Of a stretch of DNA of 64,000 nt, positions 34,825 to 43,978 are shown in pieces (positions within the stretch are counted from its first letter, which is position 1; every line of letters starts with the position of its first letter). A program made the position numbers and the translations under genes. Source of the DNA: Hypericum androsaemum (taxonomy: Eukaryota; Streptophyta; Magnoliopsida; Malpighiales; Hypericaceae); contig OZ023184.1 of the NCBI GenBank assembly GCA_963995505.1, forward strand, positions 12,726,308 to 12,790,307, given 5' to 3'. The notes beneath the pieces are model-generated. The model saw nothing but the letters and a program-made list of their open reading frames with translations. It had not been told where the DNA came from and did no database searches.

Positions 34825-35625
34825 GATAATACGTCATTCAATATATGTTAAGAAACACAGCCAAGAGCATTTGCTCTAATTGTATAAAGGATGTGTGGGA
34901 TGGGGAATGACCAATGTTCAAATCCTGATCACAGCAAAAATATACTTATTTAAAAAGGATATGTTAAGAAAGGCTTATGTGGTTTGATTGTACTATCCAT
35001 ATCATTAAGGTGCACCTTCTTTTTGGCAAACATCATGAAAGAACTCTAAGATTAAGCGTGTTTGGCATGGAGTTATCTCACGATGGTGATCCCCTAAGAA
35101 GTTTCTTAGGGTGCGTATGGGTGAGGGCAAAATACACTAGAAAATACTTGTGTTGGTCTGTGGAGACAGTCAGTCAAATCAAGAGACGTTAAAAATAGTA
35201 TTAGAATAAGACCTCTACTAGTACGGTATGGTTTGGGGATGAACCACGCAAAATTTGGGCGGCTCCTTGCAAGAATTCTAGGTGGAGGACGATATGGACG
35301 AATCAATCTCACCCTAGAAAAATGAGGGATCGTGTGAATGTGCTAATAACACTCGTCGAGGATGTCACATATTTAAGGAGGGATGAATGTAATACCCCGT
35401 TCAAGATATGTTTAGAAAGACTTAAGTGATTTGACATAATATCCATATCAACAAGGTGGACCTTCTTTTTTGAAAATATCATGTGAGAACTCCAAGGTTA
35501 AGCATTCTTGGCCTAGAGTAATTTTATAGGATACCTAATGAGAAGTTTCTCATGGTGCATTTGAGTGAGGATAAAATATGTTAGAAATGGCTTGTAATAG
35601 TTTGTGGAGATAGTCGGACAAAATC
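34825..35625 (+). mobile_element. Cassandra-type TRIM with 5S rRNA-like LTRs
   Basis: Two direct repeats, 34825-35180 (with a SINE inside) and 35388-35625, flank an internal region of about 207 bp. Both repeats contain a segment matching the internal promoter half of 5S rRNA: AGAACTCTAAGATTAAGCGTG..TGGCATGGAG..GATGGTGATCCCCTAAGAAG, and GAGAACTCC..GGTTAAGCATTCTTGGC..GAGTA..GAGAAGTTTCTCATGGTGCA. This is the hallmark of Cassandra terminal-repeat retrotransposons in miniature. A decayed initiator-Met primer site (TAGTATTAGAAT for TGGTATCAGAGC) lies at 35196-35207, and a polypurine tract AAGGAGGGATGAA at 35375-35387 abuts the LTR start TGTAATACCCC. No protein is encoded. Confidence 0.85.
34856..34958 (+). 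mobile_element. SINE inserted in the Cassandra 5' LTR
   Basis: A 103-bp unit (CACAGCCAAGAGCATTTGCT start, B-box-like ATGTTCAAATCCTGATC, tail TTATTTAAAAAGG) lies between exact copies of ATATGTTAAGAAA at 34843-34855 and 34959-34971. Removing it and one duplication restores collinearity with the intact 3' LTR (TAATACCCCGTTCAAGATATGTTTAGAAAG-like order). Confidence 0.88.
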
Positions 35626-36121
35626 GTGTTCCTCACGTCTTGGATTATCTGGGCCCCTCATGCATCTTGGATTTTATATGTACCGCGAGTACATGAGGGG
35701 TATTTTCTTGTGTCCCATAGGATACCCATTGTACTTTTAAAAGTCACTGTAGAATCTGTTGATTTTATAGTCTAATTGGATAAGTGACTATTGTTATACG
35801 ATTTGTTGTAATTTATGTGTTATCAGCTTACAAAGTTGGATAAATTCATCAAAATATGCTGCTTGTCTCAGGTACTATAGGGACAAACTGGGGATGAGAG
35901 CTAGGGACTAAGTATGCATTCGTAGTTATAAGTATCATACGTAGTCATAAGTTTTATGATTTATTAGGTTATAGACTTTTATTTTCGTGGATATTGTAAT
36001 AATTAAGACTTGAGTTTTCATTACGTTTAAGTTAATGAATAAGCCTTACAAAGGCCATTTACTCTGTGGCAGTTGTTGCTTTTCGCGCGTGGAAACATTG
36101 CTAAAAAATCACATTAACAAG
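35626..36121. other. Gene-free spacer
   Basis: No open frame of interest and no element ends recognised. GGGCCCCTCATGCATCTTGG and GTACATGAGGGG near 35650-35700 form a weak inverted repeat. Confidence 0.4.
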
Positions 36122-36723
36122 GAAAATATTCACTTAAGCAACATGCGGTTTTATTTTCATATTGATACCATGTGATTTAAAATGCATGGAACTAATAACT
36201 GATACTTGTAATATTGACACTTTAGTGACATAGGCCTCCGTGCAGTCTACATAATCTTTGAGGATTGCCATTCGGTCGTTGTTCCATCCTTTGATCTTTC
36301 CCCATCCCTCTCAACAGGTGTGACCGCACCGTGGTATCTACCTTCTACCTCAAGCTCACCCGCATCTTTGGCTTCTCCCTTAAGCAATGTCTACCCGTGT
36401 CACTAAAGTGTCAACAAGTCAAATCTCAATCATTGATTTGATGCATTTGAAACCATATGGTATCAAAGTAAAAAAGACTCAAACTACAAAGTACAAAGTG
36501 ATATTTTCTCAAACTTAATGAGATTTTGGATAAGTCATGTCATGGCAACGTGGCATTTTACATGACGATCCAGATTAACGTGACATGCTAAGTGGTAAGA
36601 GAGGTTGTTCATATCACTTAAGTGTTAAATCTCAAACATAAATCACTAGTTTGATATATTTAAAGCCATATATCAAAGTAAAAAAAAGTTTCAAATTACA
36701 TAGTACTAAAGTGAATATTTTTC
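36122..36723. mobile_element. Inverted-repeat element with a duplicated right arm
   Basis: The left arm 36122-36233 (GAAAATATTCACTTAAGC..ATTGATACCATGTG..GACACTTTAGTGACA) is the inverse of two tandem segments on the right: 36399-36515 (TGTCACTAAAGTGTCAA..GGTATCAAAGTAAAAA..AAAGTGATATTTTC) and 36618-36723 (CACTTAAGTGTTAAATC..TATCAAAGTAAAAA..AAAGTGAATATTTTTC). No gene. TAACAA stands on both sides but is too short to prove a target duplication. Confidence 0.65.
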
Positions 36724-36989
36724 TAACAAATAACTATTTTATGGGAGTTAGAACACATAAGTTTCAAAATTTTGGAAAATATAAAAATTAAGAAACTTGA
36801 GATTTAAATGAAACACCTTGAATTCGTCATATATTTAAAAAATTCTAAAATTTCATTGACTGATAGACTATGTCAGTAATATTTGTACTTTTTGGATGAA
36901 ATCTTTGACATATAGACATTCAACGAATTAATTAATATAGTTTCGAGTCTCGTAAGATATTTAAACAGTGATAAATATCTTACAACAAG

Positions 36990-37075
36990 TATTTAATACT
37001 ATTATATGTCAATAGTTCAAACTCAAATCTCTTAATTAATTAGAACAACTATCATATTAGTTAATTTAAGTGTTG
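36990..37075 (+). repeat. Dispersed repeat, copy 3 of 3
   Basis: AACAAGTATTTAATACTATTATATG..AATAGTTCAAACTCAAATC..TTAATTAATTAGAAC. Related to 27040-27115 and 33525-33610. Confidence 0.5.
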
Positions 37076-37251
37076 GAGCCCTATTTTTTTTTAATAAATT
37101 GCATAACTTCATTACCAAAAAAAAATGAAAAACTAAAATAACATTTCTACCATCTAACCTCCAGTTAACCAGAATTTTGAGCAGTCAAAGATGGGTTTCT
37201 GCTGACCAATAGGCCACCGAAGAGCCCAAGATTCTTACCAGCTAGTGGCCT

Positions 37252-37395
37252 ACAAGTGGGCAGTCAGGAGGGACGATCACCAACTAGCAGGCCAGTGAGA
37301 CGTCACCCTGCCAACTATCTCTAGCAAAACCATGAGCCAGGCAGTCTAGAGGGACGACCACCAAACATCAGCCCAGTAAACCGCCATCCTAACTC
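37252..37395. repeat. Two-copy tandem repeat (about 78 bp period)
   Basis: GGGCAGTCAGGAGGGACGATCACCAA..GCAGGCCAGTGAGACG.CACCCTGCC at 37256 recurs as GGCAGTCTAGAGGGACGACCACCAA..CAGCCCAGTAAACCGCCATCCTAAC at about 37334. The composition is more GC-rich than the surroundings. Origin unknown. Confidence 0.65.
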
Positions 37396-37789
37396 CTTAG
37401 CCTCAAGCTTTCTCACACAGGTAGATGGACCTGAGGAATACACATACCTACGAACCCACACACGGATACGTATGTGATTGGAGTTGCGGGCCTCTATAAA
37501 AAATTGTGTCGTCGTAAGATGCAGTGGACAAAACTAACGACAGGAAAAAAGAAGACCAAAATCACGTTGATACTGTCGAAACCTATAATGAAAAATGGCA
37601 AATAAGACAAAACCTGAAAGAGACTGAACTAAGCCTGCAAATGGGTCGCCGTACGATCAATACCACAAGAGAAGCACCTCCCATGATATGCATTTCTTTT
37701 CTCGCCGAACAAAACAGCAAAAATTCAAATGTATTATCCTTCGCATCTGGTTTCATGTTGTAAACCGAGTAAAAAAGAATCAAAGACAG

Positions 37790-38140
37790 ATTCCTCCCCA
37801 CATATCTCAGTATAAAGTCAGGGGCACCAGTCCACTATCCATCAACGTGCAACTTGGTTAAAGCGCCTTCCACCGCATTTCCCTCTCAAAAAATATGAGA
37901 TACCTGGAAATCCATTTCAGTTAGCATAGCCTGCACCTGCAGTCATCTGTTCTGAAAGCGTTAAGGCACATTCATCTGCATATCCTGGAACAGAGAGAAA
38001 ACATAAGTAGAGTCAGTTTCTAGCCACAACTTGTGCCATCCTTGACCATGTGCAATCTCCACCGCTTACACGATATTGCTCAACTCTGTCTCAAAGGCAT
38101 ATCCAATGTCCAGACACTTCGTAAAGCATCCGTGCACAAA
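37790..38140 (-). mobile_element. LINE RNase H domain remnant
   Basis: On the minus strand the translation reads GYAFETELSNIV, AVEIAHGQGWHKLWLETDS, then after stops LQVQAMLTEMDFQVSHIF, EGNAVEGALTKLHVDG. This is the C-terminal RNase H pattern of plant LINEs, with catalytic Glu and Asp in FETEL and ETDS. Several stop codons make it dead. It lies left of the Mutator-like element and its own ends are not resolved. Confidence 0.75.
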
Positions 38141-38189
38141 GGACATGTGACATTGAAGTTCATGTACCCATAAATTTTAGATAGACACA

Positions 38190-38198
38190 AAAGATACT
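38190..38198. repeat. Left 9-bp target duplication of the Mutator-like element
   Basis: AAAGATACT, paired with AAAGATATT at 40211-40219 (8 of 9 identical). Confidence 0.75.
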
Positions 38199-40210
38199 AG
38201 AAAAAGTCCCATTTAGTACCCTATAGTTTTAGGCTTTCAGAATTAAGGTCATGTGGTTTCAAATTAGAAATTTAGTACCTTGTGGTTTACACATTTTTTC
38301 CGGGACAGGTCCAAGGTAGCTGCCTAGCCAAATATGCTCGAAACTGTATCTTGTTGTGTCCACGTGGCTGACACGTGGCAAGTGATTGGGTTAAGTCGAC
38401 GATTACGTGTCGTCTGGTAAATTATACTTTTATTTCTAAATTTATTTATTTTTTTTCAAAAATCTATTATTTAAATATTATAAAACTCTATTGTTCTCTC
38501 TCCTTGAAGGACTATCTTTCCAAATACTATCTAATTATTAATCCAAATTATCTGAATTAAAAAGATAAACAACTTTCTCTATTCCCTAACATTAAAATGA
38601 TTAATTATTAATGTGAAATGTAATTAACAACGAGATTAAGAGCCCCATTCTCTTGTGTTAAGTGGAACAATCAAGCTCAAGCTCAATCTCAATGGCACCC
38701 TCAGTAAAGGCAATGTTCTGTTGGGTATGGAGCCTGAAGTTGATCGGGTCGAGGAACGAATGCGAGAAGACGAAATACCAGTGCACCGTAACAGGTCACC
38801 GAAATGGTACACAAAAGGCAAAGTGGAGCGGTGGCAAAGCCGGGGCACCTGGCTGGCGGATGCCAATGAAGTGACGGGCGCCAGGGGAGACTTGCGATCG
38901 CAAGTTCCCTAGCAGTCGCCAGGTCCCAGTTCTAGGGACTTCTAATAAGCTGCTGCAGTCGGATAAAAATGCCCCTCCTTGCTCCATATTTACCCTAGAG
39001 TTGGTGCCACTATAAATACCCCCTTGCAGCTCATTTATTATTGTTCCAAGTGTGAGAAGAGAGGAAAGAAAATTCTAGAAGAGTGTGGGTGCAAAGAGTG
39101 TGGCCTTTTCTTGTAAAGAGCAAGTGAAGCTCTAAGGGTGAGTTTAGTGAAATTCTTTCTGGCTTGGTACGGCCCCCGACGTAGACGTTCGTCGAATCGG
39201 GTGAACAAATCCTTGTCTCTTGTGTGTTCTTTTATTTGTTCTTCTTGTGGCTTCGTGTGTTACTTGCTCGTATTGGCAATTGTGTTGGGTCGGTCTGTTG
39301 GCTTAACATATTCGACATCACACCCACCAACAATGACAACAACCGAACTCTCAATTACAAAAATTCCCAAAATGCAATCTTCGGATAAACCCTAGGATGG
39401 AAAATCGGGGTATGGCCATGAAATTAAAGCAATCGACCATATAAAAAAGTAATAATCCCCAAAAGTGCAATCACTAGATGAACTCTAGAAAGAAGCGGCA
39501 GGGGCATCGTCAGCAGGCAATGGCCGCCAGGGGAGGTTGAGAAGGTAGAGTTCTTAGGATTAAAGACGGTGGCGCTGACTCATCCTTTCTTGTTCAGATC
39601 GAACACGGTGGGGCACCTTAGGGAAGACGGCACAAAGTGGGGCAGGCTCCCTAGGGAAGATGACCCTCGTTGGGGCAACGTCGAGGTTGAGTTGGGTTAT
39701 CGGGCTCTCGTCTCCGTGACCGGGTAGGGAGATAGGTCCATCTCCCAGCTCGAGACCCACCTGGGTTGAGCCTGTATGCGGCAAAAGGAGGAGCACCTCC
39801 CCCTCTTCTTTTCTCTCCACGACTCAACCAGATATCGTCTCTGACTTCCTCCCTTCCTTCCTTGAGACTTGAGAGAGGTTGAAGGAGACTGAGCTGAGAA
39901 TTTGATTTTGAAGAAGAGGAGGTTGAAGGAGACTGAGATGGAATTTTTTGGTTTTCAAAGGAGGAGGTTGAAGATGAAGTTTGGGTTTTCTTAAAAAGTA
40001 TTTAAAATATTGGGTCTATTTTGTTAATTTATCGAGTCAGCCACGTGTGCACAAAAATGGTACCGTTTCGAGCATATTTGGCTGGGCAGCTACCCTGGAC
40101 CTACCCGGAAAAAAATGTGTAAACCACATGGTACTAAATTTTCAATTTGAAATCACGTGGCTTTAATTCTGAAAGCGTGAAACTATCAAATACTAAATAG
40201 AACTTTTTCC
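38199..40210. mobile_element. Non-autonomous Mutator-like element with about 185-bp terminal inverted repeats
   Basis: The left arm 38199-38385 (AGAAAAAGTCCCATTTAGTA..GGTTTACACATTTTTTCCGGG..CCAAATATGCTCGAAAC..CACGTGGCTGA) is the imperfect inverse of the right arm 40025-40210. Nine-base near-identical flanks (AAAGATACT / AAAGATATT) fit the Mutator superfamily. No transposase is encoded. The interior holds an AT-rich part, a GC-richer 653-bp block that looks like a solo copia LTR (38656-39308), and a GC-rich stretch at 39480-39830 that may be captured host DNA which I cannot name. Confidence 0.87.
38656..39308 (+). repeat. Probable solo LTR of a Ty1/copia element inside the Mutator-like element
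   Basis: Bounded by TGTTAAG and its exact inverse CTTAACA. It has a TATA-like CACTATAAATACCCCC at about 39010, then a transcribed leader and the copia-like 3' text GACGTAGACGTTCGTCGAATC..CTTGTCTCTTGTGTG. No primer-binding site or coding domain follows. The five bases on each side do not match, so the target duplication is unproven. Confidence 0.5.
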
Positions 40211-40219
40211 AAAGATATT
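40211..40219. repeat. Right 9-bp target duplication of the Mutator-like element
   Basis: AAAGATATT, pairing with 38190-38198. Confidence 0.75.
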
Positions 40220-41200
40220 TGTTGATTCAACAAGTTCGCCTCTACAAAAAAAAGCAAAATTGGCCGACATAATTTAACTCTGAATACCGTAAATTTGTCA
40301 CTGTTAACAAACCTAAAACTCTAATGTCATAGCCAAAAATGAAGCCTCACATGGCAGCTATTACACAGGAAGCTCCACTAATGTAGTGCGCATACTACCA
40401 TTATAGGACCTTCCTCCGATAGCCATTCATTCCTCCGGCCATTGCCTCTCAGACTCTCTACGTGTTACAATTTTGTGAAATTGTCAAGACTGAACTTGTT
40501 AAATTTCTATGACACGGATGCTCTCGTGTTAAACCTATTTTCAACATATTCCGCCCATAAATCACGCAACAACTTCAATCTCAACGCGTTACAATTGTGT
40601 GAAATTGTCAAGAGTACTTCGGGAAAGTTTTCTAGAACGGGACGTCGAATTTTCTGACTTGATGCATGACACAAAAAACTAAAAGAAACCATGTCTTCAT
40701 CAACTGCTAATTACACCTGTGCTAATTATGACGTCGGGCAAACTGAAAAAGGAACGAAGCTTACGCTGGACCCGTATTATTTACTCAAAATCACAGAAAA
40801 ATAAAGATAAAGGCTATTATTTGATTTTTTACGTGATAAATATAATAGCGACCGACTTATCAAAAAAAGGGCGCAATGTTAATTGAGTGGACGGATTCTA
40901 TGGACATGGTGTTCAACAATCAAGATCTTCAAAAGACATTTAGAGCATTATCGAAAAAGTAGAGCATATATACATCAAGCTAGACTCTTCCCTCAACAAA
41001 TGTAAACAAATTCTAGTTTAATAAGATATATCAAATTCTAAGTTTTTTGGAATGAAATAATTATAAATATTTATTATAAAAAATTTACTATCTTTCAAAA
41101 TTGTATACTTCATTGAAATCTCAATTAATAATAAATAATCAAATACGAGATGATATAAAAGAAAACTAAACTCTTACCTCTCTTTCTTACATTTAAGTAC
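40220..41200. other. Spacer upstream of the WIP gene
   Basis: No gene. CGTGTTACAATTTTGTG then AAATTGTCAAGA at about 40459-40490 recurs as CGCGTTACAATTGTGTG then AAATTGTCAAGA at about 40585-40613. The part nearest 41200 probably contains upstream promoter elements of the WIP gene. Confidence 0.5.
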
Positions 41201-41220
41201 CACGTACTTATGCTACTCAT

Positions 41221-41285
41221 TCTCTCTCTCTCTCTCTCTCTCTCACTTGAGCCCATCTTGTTCTCCCTTCTCTCTCTATAAAAAG
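41221..41285 (+). promoter_or_regulatory. Core promoter of the WIP gene: CT run and TATA box
   Basis: A (CT)n run at 41221-41244 is followed by TATAAAAAG at 41277-41285, 83 bp before the ATG at 41368. Transcription would be expected to start about 30 bp downstream, near 41310, giving a leader of about 60 nt. Confidence 0.7.
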
Positions 41286-41367
41286 CAGGACCTATCAAGC
41301 TAAACTATTCCCTCCCCTACCAAAAGTCTTTCTCCTATCCCTTTTTAAGTCTGCTTGCAATTCAACC

Positions 41368-43978
41368 ATGGCTGACCCTTTCTCAAACTTCTTCTCCTCA
41401 TGGTCCAAGTTCAACTCCAACTCGCTTCACCACCATTTCTCATCTACCAACCATCCTCAAGTAAACTTCCAATACCTTAATTCTCATAATCAAGCTCCCT
41501 ACATCTCAGATATTAATATTAATAATAGCATCCCCTCCTTTGTAAACACAAACAGAAGCACTAGTGTCTACTTCCCTTGTCCTACCCCACCTCCATCCCC
41601 TCCTCTAAGAGAAGCCCTCCCTCTTCTAAGCCTAAGCCCGACAAGACACGAGATAGACCAAGAAGAAGACCAAGACCCTCGGAGTTGCACTTCCATGGAC
41701 TTGGAAAAGGGTACTTCTTACAAGATCAACAGATTCAAACTAGAGCACGGTGAGTGTTTCTTTTCAAGTACTGGCAACAACAATATTGAGATGGAAGAGG
41801 AGGAGGAGGAAGATCGGGCCCAGAGGGGTCGTCGTCATCATCATCGTCGTCGTCTTCATATCGAGGAGGATGTTACTGTTGCACTTCACATAGGGTTACC
41901 TAGCCCAAGCGAGGCTGAGATGGCCTCATCAGAAAAGGGCAATAGCTACAATAGTAGTACTAATGGAGGAGGAGGAGGAGAGGGTGATCATCATCTTCAT
42001 CATCAGCAAGATTCCTCATCTGGGTACCCTATAAGCATGCTTAACAGGGGCCAATACTGGATCCCTACACCTTCCCAGATTCTGACTGGCCCTACCCAGT
42101 TCTCATGTCCTGTGTGTTGCAAAACCTTCAATAGATACAATAACATGCAGGTGAGTGAGCTTCTTTCTTTCTTTCTTTTCCCAATTCCTCCCTCCCGCCC
42201 TTCATTGGTTTCCTCACCTACATGTGTATATGGGATTGATGGATGGATGGATGGATGGCTGGCTGGCTATAGTATGCTACTACTCTATGGTCCCTCCTCA
42301 AAGACTCCTTTATTTGGCCTTTTTCTTTTTAGGACAACCCTCCACTTTTCTCTCCTCTTTTTTAGTTTAAAGGGGATAGGATATGGGGAAAAGTACAAAA
42401 CACTAATTTAATTTGATTTCTTCCCCCTTTTACTCCTGATTTTGAGTATCTAGTTCTTTCCCATGGTCATGGATATGGGGTTTGAAGTTGAGTTTCAAAT
42501 TTCAATTGGCTACTATTAGTTTACTTTGTTAAATTACTTCATAATTAACAGAGTGAAATCATTTCAATATGGTCTCTCTCTCGTTTTCAGTTCCTATACA
42601 AAATCTTTCTGATCCAACTGAAAACAACTAACAGTACCTTCTTGCTCGGTGATTAAACAACTCAGGCAACGTTCTTTATGTCTTTGTTATGGAGAGCTTC
42701 GAAGTTTGTGCTCTGGTCTTTTGCCAGGCCTTCTGCAACTCAATTTTCTGCACTTTCTTTGTGTTTCTTTTATACTTCTCTTCCCATTTCTGTGTCCACA
42801 GGCTACCTATCCCTTACCAAAGTTAAGACCATTCACTTTCATGCACTTTTTTTTCTATTTTTTAGTATTCATAGTCTCGACCACTATCATGACTCTATTT
42901 TAGAGACGACTCTTCCAATATTATTTTTCCCATTCATAAAAAGCTTGAACTCAAAACTTCATTAAACTCTAATACTCAAATCCAAGTCTCCTAGCAGCTA
43001 CCATACGTAGCCTAGTCGCCTTCAAGCCCTGGCTAGCTTCTAGTCCTTGGATAGGTACCATTCTTATTGTTGTAAATATTGGGGTATATTTATAAAATTA
43101 ATCCATTTACCCAAAAAAAAAAAATTTTTCTTTGACCTAATGATCATCATCCATTAGTTTCCCATTTACCTATTTTATGCCTTGTTAAGGCTTTTCCCAA
43201 TTGCTCGGACTTAGCTCATGTGACAAACGATGAGGTCGAGATTTGCGAATGGTGTCTAGAAACAGGTTCAAGCCTTCGTTTAAATATTGATAGAATGTTT
43301 TGAAATGGAGGGACACAAGGAATATTGGTACCCGAGTAATTAATCTCAGTTCCTCTCTAAGGAAGAGAAGTAATGAATCTCAACAATCTAGTACTAGAAA
43401 CACACGTGTGCTACAGATTTAGAAACATTAGCCTCCATTAAATTTTTGATATTCAAACTCGAGCACTGCAATTGTCCTAATGATATTTTTTAACATTCGT
43501 AAAAACGGGACAGTGTAAATTGTTGTTGGTGGTGGTACAGATGCATATGTGGGGGCATGGATCACAGTACAGGAGAGGGCCTGAGTCGCTGAGAGGAACA
43601 CAACCAACCGGGATGCTAAGGCTCCCTTGCTACTGCTGTGCACCTGGCTGCAGGAACAACATAGACCACCCAAGAGCCAGGCCATTGAAGGACTTCAGGA
43701 CCCTCCAAACACACTACAAGAGGAAGCATGGGACCAAGCCCTTCACGTGTAGGAAGTGCGGCAAGGCCTTCGCAGTTCGGGGAGATTGGAGGACACACGA
43801 GAAGAACTGCGGGAAGCTGTGGTATTGTGTTTGTGGGTCTGATTTCAAGCACAAGAGGTCGTTGAAGGACCACATTAGGGCCTTTGGGAGTGGACATGCT
43901 GCCTATGGGATTGAAGGGTTTGAGGAAGAAGATGATCCGGCTTCTGAAGTTGAGCAAGACAGTGAGTCCATGCAGTAG
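41368..43978 (+). CDS. WIP2: WIP-domain C2H2 zinc-finger transcription factor (NTT/WIP2 type)
   Basis: Two exons, 41368-42150 and 43541-43978, with GT-AG borders and a 1390-bp intron, encode 406 residues. The N-terminus [12 protein letters not shown] and the [17 protein letters not shown] block are typical of the WIP2/NO TRANSMITTING TRACT type. A Glu-rich/His-rich segment precedes [40 protein letters not shown] contains the WIP signature. Four zinc fingers follow: CPVC..HMWGH (split by the intron after NNMQ), the CCAPGC finger (to YKRKH), [13 protein letters not shown], and YCVCGSDF..H. The tail is [15 protein letters not shown] proteins are nuclear regulators of cell fate in transmitting tract, replum, root and seed coat. 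Assignment to WIP2 rather than WIP4 or WIP5 is my inference from the N-terminus. No frame defects are visible. Confidence 0.95.
42236..42270. repeat. GGAT/GGCT microsatellite in the WIP intron
   Basis: GATGGATGGATGGATGG followed by CTGGCTGGCT, about 85 bp into the intron. No effect on the splice sites is expected. Confidence 0.85.

Noticed and set aside
34969..35630. Functional 5S rRNA genes
   Set aside because: Only the internal-promoter half matches, with many changes, and both copies sit at equivalent places in two LTRs with a polypurine tract between them.
43428..43957. Minus-strand frames of 85 and 113 residues
   Set aside because: They are antisense shadows of the WIP zinc-finger exon, which explains their length.
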